Shown here: positions 34,504-42,836 of the stretch, piece by piece
Layout of the letters: the number at the start of each line of letters is the position of its first letter
How positions within the stretch are numbered: position 1 is the stretch's first letter
Source: Azospirillum sp. 412522
GTDB taxonomy: Bacteria > Pseudomonadota > Alphaproteobacteria > Azospirillales > Azospirillaceae
NCBI RefSeq assembly: GCF_019805165.1
Contig: NZ_RWIJ01000015.1
Location: 133,435-197,434, forward strand
Direction of reading: 5' to 3'
Length of the DNA stretch: 64,000 bases
Notes under the pieces: generated by a model
Databases searched by the model: none
Told to the model about the DNA's origin: nothing
What the model saw: only the letters and a program-made list of their open reading frames with translations
Translations under genes and position numbers: made by a program

Positions 34504-36032
34504 CGGTCGTCCCCCCGGCGGTTTTCCTCTTGGAGCCGATGGCCCGGGGATTGTGGCGTCGTTTGCGGCGGCGGGGCGGTCTGCAGGCTGGCAAGCCCGT
34601 GGTTCTTCGCCGCCATCGCCATGCCCAGGAAGAACCAGAAGCCGACGCCCGTGACCTTGACCAGCGTGTGCTCGAAGATCATGCAGCCGAGGATCGTCAG
34701 GGCCGCCGTCTCGGCGCAGCGGGCGAACGGGTCGGGCGGGGCGCCGCCGCGGCGCAGCATGCCCACCGTCAGCGCGATGATGCCGGCGACATAGCCCAGC
34801 GTGCCGGGCCAGCCCAGCTCGTAGGGCACGCGCAGGATGCCGCTGTCGAAGAAGGCCATGGCGCCCAGCTGCCCGTCCTCGTTGGTCAGCTTGGTCGCGG
34901 TGTCGATGGTGCCGAGGCCGGCGCCGCGCACCTCGGTCAGCGCCTGGATCAGGAAGCGGCCGTAGAATTCCTGCCGCTCCTGGTAGCTGCGGTCGTTCTC
35001 CATCGAGTTCAGCGTGTCGAAGCGGGAGACGATGGCCTGATTGACCATCGGCACGCTCAGCAGCGGCAGGGAGCACAGGACCAGCCCGACGCCGACCGCG
35101 ACCAGCCGCAGCCGGTGCCGGCCCGGCATGGTCAGCAGCAGCCACGCGAAGGAGAACAGCCCGGCCAGCCACGCCGCCCGCACGAGGCTGAGCAGCATCG
35201 ACCCCAGCGCCAGCGCCCCGGCGACGGGCACCAGGACGCCGCGTGCCGCCGGCAGCACCGCCAGCCCGGTCACCAGCAGGAAGGCCAGCGGGCCGGAGGA
35301 GTTCAGCGTGCTGAACACCCGCACCTGCATCGGCAGCGGCATGCCCTGGTTGGTCATGCCGACATTGATCAGCCAGCGCGCATCCCAGGCCGGCATGATG
35401 AAGTACTGGATCAGGCCATAGCCGCCGACCAGCGTCAGCCCCAGCACGAAGGCGCTCAGCACCGCGTCGCGCATCTGCGGGTAGAGCGGCCAGTGCAGGG
35501 CGACGTAGAGCCCAAGCGTCACCGGCACCAGCCAGTTCAGCAGCGCGAAGGTCGCCGCCGCCACGCCGGCCTGGGTGATGCCGTTGAAATAGGCGTAGAA
35601 GATGCCGAGCATCACCGGAACGAAGCCGAAATAGGCGCGGTAGCGCAGCATCGGCAGATACTGTGCGATCACCGCCCACGTCATGGCGCCGACGGCGAAG
35701 GGGGTCACCATGACCGGGCTGATGACGCTCCAGCCCGCCTGGTAGTCGACCAGCCGGCGCACCTCCGGCGTCAGGAACCACAGCCACCAGGTGAAGGCGG
35801 CGAAGCGGGCCGGGTCGCGCGTCACCAGCAGGGCGCCGACGGCGAGCGCGCCGACCGGAAAGATGATCTCCAGCAGGCCGGCCTTGCCGACCAGCACCGG
35901 CATCGCCACCAGGAACCAGAAGACGGGGGCCGCCAGCCTGGCCAGGGACGGCAGGCCGCCGGCGCCGTGGTGGTTGCGCCCGAAGTGGTGCTGCTCGTGG
36001 CTGGCGGTGGCGTCGGCGGTGGCGACGGTCAT
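34488..36032 (-). CDS. O-antigen-ligase/Wzy-like polysaccharide polymerase
   Basis: 514 residues; ATG 36032 overlaps the preceding stop (ATGA). The protein has about ten to twelve hydrophobic segments and a large periplasmic loop near residues 330-400 (FDTLNSMENDRSYQERQEFY and VRGAGLGTIDTATKL), the arrangement of O-antigen ligase/polymerase family proteins. It is the best candidate in this locus for joining repeat units delivered by the flippase at 44725-46089. The last about 40 residues are polar. Whether it is a polymerase or a ligase cannot be told from sequence alone. Confidence 0.82.
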   Translation of the reverse strand: MTVATADATASHEQHHFGRNHHGAGGLPSLARLAAPVFWFLVAMPVLVGKAGLLEIIFPVGALAVGALLVTRDPARFAAFTWWLWFLTPEVRRLVDYQAGWSVISPVMVTPFAVGAMTWAVIAQYLPMLRYRAYFGFVPVMLGIFYAYFNGITQAGVAAATFALLNWLVPVTLGLYVALHWPLYPQMRDAVLSAFVLGLTLVGGYGLIQYFIMPAWDARWLINVGMTNQGMPLPMQVRVFSTLNSSGPLAFLLVTGLAVLPAARGVLVPVAGALALGSMLLSLVRAAWLAGLFSFAWLLLTMPGRHRLRLVAVGVGLVLCSLPLLSVPMVNQAIVSRFDTLNSMENDRSYQERQEFYGRFLIQALTEVRGAGLGTIDTATKLTNEDGQLGAMAFFDSGILRVPYELGWPGTLGYVAGIIALTVGMLRRGGAPPDPFARCAETAALTILGCMIFEHTLVKVTGVGFWFFLGMAMAAKNHGLASLQTAPPPQTTPQSPGHRLQEENRRGDDRWMEA

Positions 36033-37036
36033 GCCGGTGTCTCCCGCCAGTCGCGCATTCCGGCCAGCCGGCCGCGCAGGGTGGCGCGCAGCTTCGCCCC
36101 GGCATGGCGGTCGCCGCGCAGTCTGAGCCGCGCCCATTGCGCCAGACCCGGAAACTCGCAGGTTCCCACCAGCATGGCCCAGGCGGCGAAGGCGGCGCGG
36201 TTGGCCGGGCCGAAATGGGCCATCAGCGCCAGCGTGTCGTTGAAGGTCGCGTTCTCCTGCGCCAGCGGGTGGAAATGGTCCGCCCCGCGCTGGTCGATGT
36301 CGAAGCGGACGGCCGGATAGTGGTCGACCGCCACCAGCGGGTCGTAGACCAGCCGCCAGCCCCGGCGGGACAGGCGCAGGCAGAAATCGACCTCGTTGCG
36401 GACCTGGGCGCCGCTGCCGCGCAGCCGGGTGTTCAGCCGCTGGTCGGCGATGGCGGCGCGGCGGAAGCTCCAGTTCGCACCCTTCAGCACATCGACGTCC
36501 CGCCCCGGGCCGACGCCCAGATGGTGGTTGCCGATGACCCGGCCGAACCATTGCAGCCGGCCGACGATTTCCGCCTCGCCGGTCTCCGGCACGGTGCCGT
36601 GATAGACATGGTCGCGGCCGCCGACGCCGCCGATATGGGGGTCGGTGCGGTACCAGGCCTCGATCCGCTCCACCCAGTCGGGATGGGGAACGGCGTCGTC
36701 ATCGGTGATGGCGACGATGTCGCCCTCGGCATGGTCCATGCCGAGATTGATCGCCGCGACCTGTCCCGGGACGTCGATGACGACCACCTGGATCGGCAGC
36801 ACGGCGTCGTAGCGCCGGGCGACCTCGGCGGAGGCGGGATCGACGTCGCGCACGGTGACGATCACCTGGACCGGCGCCAGGGTCTGGCGGACCAGCCCGT
36901 CCAGGCAGCCGGCGAGCCGGTCCGGCCGGCGGTAGGTCGGGACGATCACGCTGACGCCCAGCCGCTCGGCGTCGCTGGGATCGACCGGGACCAGAGGGGC
37001 CGGGGGCTTGATGCCGCGGTTCACGATGCCGTTCAT
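36029..37036 (-). CDS. GT2-type glycosyltransferase
   Basis: 335 residues; ATG 37036 overlaps the preceding stop (ATGA). The GT-A core shows VSVIVPTYRRPDRLAGCLDG (about residues 28-47), the first Asp region EGDIVAITDDDAVPHPDWVE containing the DDD metal/nucleotide-sugar site, and GANWSFRRAAI with NEVDFCLRLSRRGWRLVYDP (the ED-x-D-type region). It is an inverting glycosyltransferase, cytoplasmic, presumably adding one sugar to the lipid-linked repeat unit. The C-terminus has a basic stretch that could contact the membrane. Confidence 0.92.
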   Translation of the reverse strand: MNGIVNRGIKPPAPLVPVDPSDAERLGVSVIVPTYRRPDRLAGCLDGLVRQTLAPVQVIVTVRDVDPASAEVARRYDAVLPIQVVVIDVPGQVAAINLGMDHAEGDIVAITDDDAVPHPDWVERIEAWYRTDPHIGGVGGRDHVYHGTVPETGEAEIVGRLQWFGRVIGNHHLGVGPGRDVDVLKGANWSFRRAAIADQRLNTRLRGSGAQVRNEVDFCLRLSRRGWRLVYDPLVAVDHYPAVRFDIDQRGADHFHPLAQENATFNDTLALMAHFGPANRAAFAAWAMLVGTCEFPGLAQWARLRLRGDRHAGAKLRATLRGRLAGMRDWRETPA

Positions 37037-38205
37037 GCCGTGGCCAGCTCCCGCCCGCGGCTGCCGATGGCGACGGGCCTGTCCGGAGCCAGGGACGCCT
37101 CCTCGCCGTTCATCCAGCTGTCGATGGTCTCGCGCAGCCGCATCTTGAACACGTCGCGGTCGAAGCGGGCGGCGTGGGCGCGGATGGCGGCGGGGCTGAA
37201 GCGCTGCTCCTGCGCCTCGAAGCGTTCGACCGCCTCGATCAGCGCCTCCGGCGTCTGCTGGTCGAAGAACAGGCCCGACAGCCCGTCGCGCACCGTCTCG
37301 GTCGCGCCGCCGCGGTTCAGCGCGATCACCGGCCGGCCGGCGGCCATCGCCTCGACCGGGACGATGCCGAAATCCTCGTTGGCGGTGAAGACCAGCGCCC
37401 GGCAGGAGGCGTAGTGGCGGTCCAGCTCGGCCGGGGAGCAATGGCCGACCAGCTCGACCGTCGGGCCGGCCATCTGCTTCAGCCGGCGGAACTCCTCCCC
37501 CTCGCCGACGACGACCAGCTTGCGGCCCATGCGGTTGAAGGCCTCGATGGCGATGTCGGCGCGCTTGTAGGAGACCAGCTGGCTGAGGAACAGGTAATGG
37601 TCGCTCTTGTCGCCGCCGTTGAGGGCGGTGACGGTGGCGAAGCGCTGGGTTTCCACCGGCGGGTGGATGACGGTGGCGTCGCGGCGATAGACCCGCCAGA
37701 TGCGCTGGGCCACCGTATGCGAATTGGCGATGAAGCGGTCGACCCGCGCCGCCGTCGCCAGATCCCATTGCCGTAGCCGGTGGATGGCATAGGGCATCAG
37801 GGGCCGGATCATCGGCCCGGCCGAGTGCAGGTAATCGTGATAGCCGCTCCAGACATAGCGCATCGGCGTGTGGCAGTAGCAGACATGCAGCGCGTCGGGC
37901 CGCGTCAGTACGCCCTTGGCCGGCCCGGATTCGCTGCTGATGACGAGGTCGTAGGCGCTGAGGTCAAGCTGCTCCAGCGCCAGCGGCATCAGCGGCAGGT
38001 ATTTCTGGTACATCCGGTGGGCCATCGGCAGCCGGTCGATGAAGGTGGTGGTGACCCGGTGGCTGCGGATGATCGGGGACATGCGTTCCGGCCGGTAGAC
38101 ATGGGTGAAGATGTCGGCCTCCGGATACAGCTCGCACAGGGCTTCGACGACCTTCTCTCCCCCGCGCATCCCGACGAGCCAGTAATGGACGATCGCGACT
38201 TTCAT
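37033..38205 (-). CDS. GT4-type glycosyltransferase (WbaZ-like)
   Basis: 390 residues with GGGAGGA ahead of ATG 38205. The N-terminus MKVAIVHYWLVGMRGGEKVVEAL and the segment VCYCHTPMRYVWSGYHDYL are typical of WbaZ-like mannosyltransferases of the GT4 type. The donor domain has SQLVSYKRADIAIEAFNRMG and FTANEDFGIVPVEAMAAGRP with the E-x7-E pair. It follows the tyrosine autokinase gene by 51 bp and overlaps the GT2 gene. Likely a repeat-unit glycosyltransferase; mannose specificity is only suggested by resemblance. Confidence 0.92.
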   Translation of the reverse strand: MKVAIVHYWLVGMRGGEKVVEALCELYPEADIFTHVYRPERMSPIIRSHRVTTTFIDRLPMAHRMYQKYLPLMPLALEQLDLSAYDLVISSESGPAKGVLTRPDALHVCYCHTPMRYVWSGYHDYLHSAGPMIRPLMPYAIHRLRQWDLATAARVDRFIANSHTVAQRIWRVYRRDATVIHPPVETQRFATVTALNGGDKSDHYLFLSQLVSYKRADIAIEAFNRMGRKLVVVGEGEEFRRLKQMAGPTVELVGHCSPAELDRHYASCRALVFTANEDFGIVPVEAMAAGRPVIALNRGGATETVRDGLSGLFFDQQTPEALIEAVERFEAQEQRFSPAAIRAHAARFDRDVFKMRLRETIDSWMNGEEASLAPDRPVAIGSRGRELATA

Positions 38206-38256
38206 GGTGGGTCCTCCCGGAAGGGACAGGCGCTCGCTTGAGTTCGGAATCCGGTC

Positions 38257-40593
38257 TCAGGCGATGCGGCGCAGGCGATAGGAGCGGCCGCTGGGCGGGC
38301 GGGCGCCGTATTCGAGGTTCGCGTGTTCGCGGGCGTTGACCATCGACAGCACCGCGCCGCCGATCCGCCCGCCGACCTGCCGCACCTGCTTGATGCCGGC
38401 GCTGGAGAGGCTGGAGGCGGTGCGCGCCCAGCGCACGACGTAGAGCACCCGGTCGGCCAGCGGCGCCAGGATCAGCGCGTCCGACACCGACAGCACCGGC
38501 GGCGTGTCGAGCACGACGACGTCGTAGCGTTCGGACAGCTCGACCAGCAGCGACAGCATGGCCTTGGAGCCCAGCAGGATCTGCGGCCGGTCGACCGGCC
38601 GGCCGGCGGCGATCACCGCCACCCGGCGGCGGTCGTCGACATGCACCACCTGATCCAGCGTCGCATCGCCTTCCAGCAGGTCGGTCAGCCCCTTGGGCGG
38701 GCGGCTGCCGCCGAGAAGCCGGTGCACGGCGGGGCGGCGGGTGTCGCAATCGACGATGACAACCCGGCGGCCGGTGTCGGCGAGGAAGGCGGACAGGGCC
38801 ACCGCCAGCGTCGTCTTGCCTTCGCCCGCGACCGACGACGTCAGCATCACCACCTCGCCGCCCTTGACGGTGGCCGGCTCGGCCCCGGTGCGGACCAGAT
38901 GGAGCCGGGCGCAGAGCCGCCAGACCGCCTCGGCGAAATCGCCGCCGCCGGTGTCGGAATAGGGGTCGCGGTCGGCGTCGGCACCGCCCCGCCGCCGGGC
39001 AGACCGCTTGGCCCGGCCCAGCAGCGGCACGATGCCGACGGCCGGCAGGCCCAGCACCGCCTCGACCTGATGGGAGCTGTAGACGCCGCGCTGGCCCATG
39101 GTCCGCACCAGTGCGACGCCGGTGGCGATGGCGCCGCAGACCACGGCGGCCAGTCCGGCCAGCACCGCCTTGCCCGGTCCGACCGGACCGCCGGGAACCG
39201 CGGCGGCCGAGACGACGCGCACGTCCGGCGTCATCTCCAGCGCCTGGAGCACCTGGGTCTCCTTCAGGCGGGTGACGGCGCGGCGGTAATTGTCGTCGGA
39301 CGCGTCGGCCTGCCGCTGAAGATCGCGCAGCTTCACGTCGGCCTGCAAGGTGTCGAAGGATTCGCTGCGCAGCCCCTCCAGCCGGCGGGACAGATCCTGG
39401 ATCTTGGCGACCTGCTGCTCCACCTCGCCCCGCAGGCTGCGGACCACGCGGTCGACCTCGGTTGCCAGGGTGGCGTTCAGTTCGCGCAGTTCGGCGGTCG
39501 GCCGGTTCAGCGCCGGGTGGCGGTCGCCATACTGCGCGCGCAGCTCGGCAAGCTGGGCGTTCAGGACGGCTTGGCGCTGGCGCAGCCCGGTGATCAGCGG
39601 GTCGCCGCCGATGTCGGCGCCGGTCAGCGATTCCGGATTGCCCGGCCGGACCGTCTGCAGCTGGCGCAGCCGGGCCTGGGCGTTGGCCTGGGCGGTGCGT
39701 GCCTCCGCCAGCTGGGCGTTCAGGGCCGACATCTCCTCGTTCACCAGCGGGGCGTCGCGCCCCTTCACCAGGCCGGTCTCGGAGCGCATCGCCTCGACGG
39801 CGGCGCGTCCGGTCGTGGTCATGTCCTGGCGCAGCTCGTCCAGCCGGCTCTGCAGCCATTCGCTGGCGTTCTGGGTCGCCTTCCGCTTCGCTTCCACCTG
39901 AAGGGCGAGATAGGCGTCGGCGACCGCGTTGGCGGCGCGGGCGGCGAGCTGCGGATCCTTGGCCTCCACGGTGATGCGGATCGCGCGCGACTGCACGCCG
40001 GGGCTGATGCGCAGGTTCTTCTGGAAGGCCTCCGTCAGGCGGGCGCTCTCCATCTCCTGCACATTGCCGGTCGGCGGGGCCGGGCGCGGCGGCGGCGTCA
40101 GCAGGACGGCCAGCGGCTCGGGCAGGATCGCCGTCACCTCGGTCAGCAGGGCGCGGCCCTCCTCCATCACCGGGGTCAGCAGGCCGGGCTTGTTGGAAGG
40201 CGCGGCATATTCCGGTTCCCGCCCCAAATTCAGCGTCTCCACCACCCGGGCGGCGAGATCGCGGGAGCGCAGGATTTCCACCTCGGTGTTGACGGTGTCG
40301 AGATAGATCCCCATCGGCTCCGACACCGAGGGGATGTTGATGACGCGGTTCGGGTGCGGGTCGATCACCACGACGGTGGAGGCGCTGTAGAGCGGGGTCA
40401 TGGCGTTGATCAGAAGCACAGCAGGCAGCCAGAGCACCGCGGTCAGCCCGAGGATCAGCCATTTCTGGCGCCAGAGCATCTGCACCAGCCGGCCGACGTC
40501 GACCTTGTCGGCGCCCGTTCCGACCGGCGGTGCGACGAAGCCGGCGGCGTAACCGGCCGTGCCGGACGGCAAGCGGTGTTCCGGTGCGTCCAT
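38257..40593 (-). CDS. Wzc/ExoP-like polysaccharide co-polymerase and tyrosine autokinase
   Basis: 778 residues with AAGGAG before ATG 40593. Residues about 30-70 contain a membrane helix (LILGLTAVLWLPAVLLINAM), followed by a Wzz domain and a long coiled-coil periplasmic section (about 150-440) with many Ala/Leu/Arg heptads. A second membrane helix lies near residue 480. The cytoplasmic BY-kinase has Walker A AGEGKTT with Lys593, Walker A' VVIVDCDTRRP and Walker B VVVLDTPPVLS. The C-terminal tail has only two tyrosines (NLEYGARP, GRSYRL), fewer than in Escherichia coli Wzc. It should control chain length and export of the polymer; the partner outer-membrane protein is not in the window. Confidence 0.93.
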   Translation of the reverse strand: MDAPEHRLPSGTAGYAAGFVAPPVGTGADKVDVGRLVQMLWRQKWLILGLTAVLWLPAVLLINAMTPLYSASTVVVIDPHPNRVINIPSVSEPMGIYLDTVNTEVEILRSRDLAARVVETLNLGREPEYAAPSNKPGLLTPVMEEGRALLTEVTAILPEPLAVLLTPPPRPAPPTGNVQEMESARLTEAFQKNLRISPGVQSRAIRITVEAKDPQLAARAANAVADAYLALQVEAKRKATQNASEWLQSRLDELRQDMTTTGRAAVEAMRSETGLVKGRDAPLVNEEMSALNAQLAEARTAQANAQARLRQLQTVRPGNPESLTGADIGGDPLITGLRQRQAVLNAQLAELRAQYGDRHPALNRPTAELRELNATLATEVDRVVRSLRGEVEQQVAKIQDLSRRLEGLRSESFDTLQADVKLRDLQRQADASDDNYRRAVTRLKETQVLQALEMTPDVRVVSAAAVPGGPVGPGKAVLAGLAAVVCGAIATGVALVRTMGQRGVYSSHQVEAVLGLPAVGIVPLLGRAKRSARRRGGADADRDPYSDTGGGDFAEAVWRLCARLHLVRTGAEPATVKGGEVVMLTSSVAGEGKTTLAVALSAFLADTGRRVVIVDCDTRRPAVHRLLGGSRPPKGLTDLLEGDATLDQVVHVDDRRRVAVIAAGRPVDRPQILLGSKAMLSLLVELSERYDVVVLDTPPVLSVSDALILAPLADRVLYVVRWARTASSLSSAGIKQVRQVGGRIGGAVLSMVNAREHANLEYGARPPSGRSYRLRRIA

Positions 40594-40667
40594 GGGCTGA
40601 ACTCCTTCCTAGCGACAAGCGGTGCGCGGAATTGCAATGAGGCTGCGGGCCCGGCGGCTGCGACGGT

Positions 40668-42836
40668 TCAGGCCACCTCGGCCGGATCGCGGGTGGGCTG
40701 GCGTGTGCCGGAGGAGACGTCCGGTTCCGGGTTGCCGCGGATCTCGGGCGGAAGCCGGGGCGGCATGTCAGGGGGTGCCGGCGCGGCGCGTCCCGTCCTT
40801 GCCTCCGCCAGGATCCGGGCATAGCGGGCGACGGTGTTGGGCGTGACGTTGACCAGCGTCCCGGTCCCGCCGCCGCCGGCGACGAGCTGGGCGACCTGGA
40901 ACAGGGCGCGTCCCTTCTCCAGCACCTCGCCCGGCAGCATCCACAGGATGGAGTCGATGTTGGACGCCAGCCATCCCGGCCGTCCGCTCCGCGTCAGGCG
41001 GCGTTCCGCCGCCCGGACCTGGGCGGTGTTGCGGATGGTGTAGAAGGGCGACCAGCCGTCCCAGTCGCCGGCGGTGAAGGGCAGGGCGACGAACCCCCCG
41101 TCCATCGTCACCGGCTCGGCGGAGCCGAAGCCGGCCTTCGTCCACATGTAATCGAAGCCGGCGGAGCGGACGGCGGCGGCGACCTCCGGCCGCAGGCGGC
41201 CGGGGCGGGCGCTGTCGTAGGGCCGCCACGCCTCGTAGAAGCGGTCGAGCCGGTAACGGCGCAGCGCGTTGCCGATCAGGCGCCGGGCATCCGTCGCCGG
41301 CGCGCCGCTGCGCGGCGGTGCGGAGCGATGCGTTCCCTCCGGCGCCGCCTCGACGCTCGCGGCCGGGGTTTCCGACGGGCGCGGGCGTGGCTTGATGCGC
41401 AGGACGGGCCGCCCCTCCTCCCAATGGAGGCGCGGGGTGCGGCCCGGCACCAGGGGGGAGTCGACCAGCGGCCACCAGCCGCGCGGCATCAGTCCGGGCG
41501 GCAGCATGGTCGCGATCTCCGCGCGGGCGTCGGCCAGCAACCGGGCCAGCTCGCCATCCGGCATCTCGCCTTCGGCGCAGACGCCGCGGCCGGTGCTGCC
41601 CAGCAGAAGCTCGACCCGGCCCAGCACGCCGCCGCGCTCCTCCGGGACCGACAGCAGGGCGAGGTCGGCGGGGCTGGACTGCGTCAGGCTGTCGACGGTG
41701 ACCACCAGCCCGCAGCGAAGGCCGGTCGCCGTCACCAGATCGAGGATGCGCGGAATGCAGTGCAGCTCGCGGATCATGCCGGACCACAGCACCAGCGTGG
41801 TCAGCACCCGCCCCTCCGCCGCCCAGCGGCGCAGGGTGGCGTCGTCGGGTTCGTAATCGGTGAAGGGGCGCGGCGGCTCGGGAATGCGCAGCGGCAGCGC
41901 GGCGGTGCTGGCGAAGGGCGGATCGGGATCGACGATCTGCAACCCGCGGCCCAGCCGGCCCAGCGCGAAGAAGTCGTGGTCGTCGAACTGCCGGCCATAG
42001 ACCGGGTCGGCCCCGGCCCGGATCAGGTCGGCGGCGCGCTCGATCACGTCGGTCTGCGGCCGGCCGTAGAGCGGCAGCAGGCGCTTGGCCGCCGCCAGCG
42101 GCAGCTGGGCGGCGATCAGGTCGGGGTCGCCCAGCAGCGTGCCGCGTCCCCAGCCGGCATGACGGCGGGCCAGCGCGACGCTGAAGCTGGCATAGCTCTC
42201 CCCCGCCACCTTGCCGTCGGTGGCGTCGAGGCCGCCGGGAAAGGCGCGGGCGCGCACCGGGTCGACGCAATGGCCGGTGAAGCGCCGGGCGCCGAGCGCC
42301 TCCAGCCTCTGCCGCAAGCCGGCATCCGCACTGGCGTCGATGCCGAGGCAGGGTTCCGCCATCAGCTGCGGATAGAGGAACGGGGCGGCGACGATGCCGA
42401 GCGGGGTCTGCGGCGCCATGTCCAGCACCGCGACCTCTTCCGGGATCGGCTGGCCCAGCAGGCGGAAGGCGGCCTCGTAGAGGGCGGCCGGATCGGTGCT
42501 GCGCAAGGCGCTTTCGCCTCCCGCCTCCACCACAGGCCACAGCGGGGAGGCCGGGTCGCCCAACGCCACGACGCGGAAGCGGGTGGTCAGCCACAGCGCA
42601 TGGTCCAGATGCCGGCCGCCGGCCATCAGGCTGCCGGTGCCGGTCGCCTCTGTGCGGTTGCCGTCCTCCCAGCCGCCGAAATGGCGCCCGCTGCGGCGGC
42701 CGTCGTAATAGAGGTCGAAGGCCCAGCCGGCGCGTTCCGCCGCCGCGGCCAGAACCGGGGCGATGGCGACGCGATGCGGATCGCCGCCATGGGCAAGGAA
42801 GAGCAGAAGGGGCGGCTTCGGGGGCATTTGGCTCAC
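40668..42836 (-). CDS. Hypothetical protein of the exopolysaccharide operon, 722 aa
   Basis: GTG 42836 overlaps the preceding stop (GTGA) and has GGAGGGG 8 bases upstream, better than the ATG at 42827. I do not recognise a family. The N-terminal 120 residues start LLLFLAHGGDPHRVAIAPVL and look like a Rossmann-type beta-alpha fold; the centre contains FTDYEPDDATLRRWAAEGRVLTTLVLWSG, a long loop rich in Pro/Arg (about 480-530), and the C-terminal third has GFDYMWTKAGFG, TAGDWDGWSPFYTIRNTAQ and NIDSILWMLPGEVLEKG, resembling a polysaccharide-deacetylase or glycosidase-like barrel. No signal peptide is present. Gene order points to a role in polymer synthesis, nothing more. Confidence 0.8.
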   Translation of the reverse strand: MSQMPPKPPLLLFLAHGGDPHRVAIAPVLAAAAERAGWAFDLYYDGRRSGRHFGGWEDGNRTEATGTGSLMAGGRHLDHALWLTTRFRVVALGDPASPLWPVVEAGGESALRSTDPAALYEAAFRLLGQPIPEEVAVLDMAPQTPLGIVAAPFLYPQLMAEPCLGIDASADAGLRQRLEALGARRFTGHCVDPVRARAFPGGLDATDGKVAGESYASFSVALARRHAGWGRGTLLGDPDLIAAQLPLAAAKRLLPLYGRPQTDVIERAADLIRAGADPVYGRQFDDHDFFALGRLGRGLQIVDPDPPFASTAALPLRIPEPPRPFTDYEPDDATLRRWAAEGRVLTTLVLWSGMIRELHCIPRILDLVTATGLRCGLVVTVDSLTQSSPADLALLSVPEERGGVLGRVELLLGSTGRGVCAEGEMPDGELARLLADARAEIATMLPPGLMPRGWWPLVDSPLVPGRTPRLHWEEGRPVLRIKPRPRPSETPAASVEAAPEGTHRSAPPRSGAPATDARRLIGNALRRYRLDRFYEAWRPYDSARPGRLRPEVAAAVRSAGFDYMWTKAGFGSAEPVTMDGGFVALPFTAGDWDGWSPFYTIRNTAQVRAAERRLTRSGRPGWLASNIDSILWMLPGEVLEKGRALFQVAQLVAGGGGTGTLVNVTPNTVARYARILAEARTGRAAPAPPDMPPRLPPEIRGNPEPDVSSGTRQPTRDPAEVA

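Noticed and set aside
33639..36320. 893-codon plus-strand open frame across the polymerase and glycosyltransferase genes
   Set aside because: No family features; overlaps four well-supported minus-strand genes.
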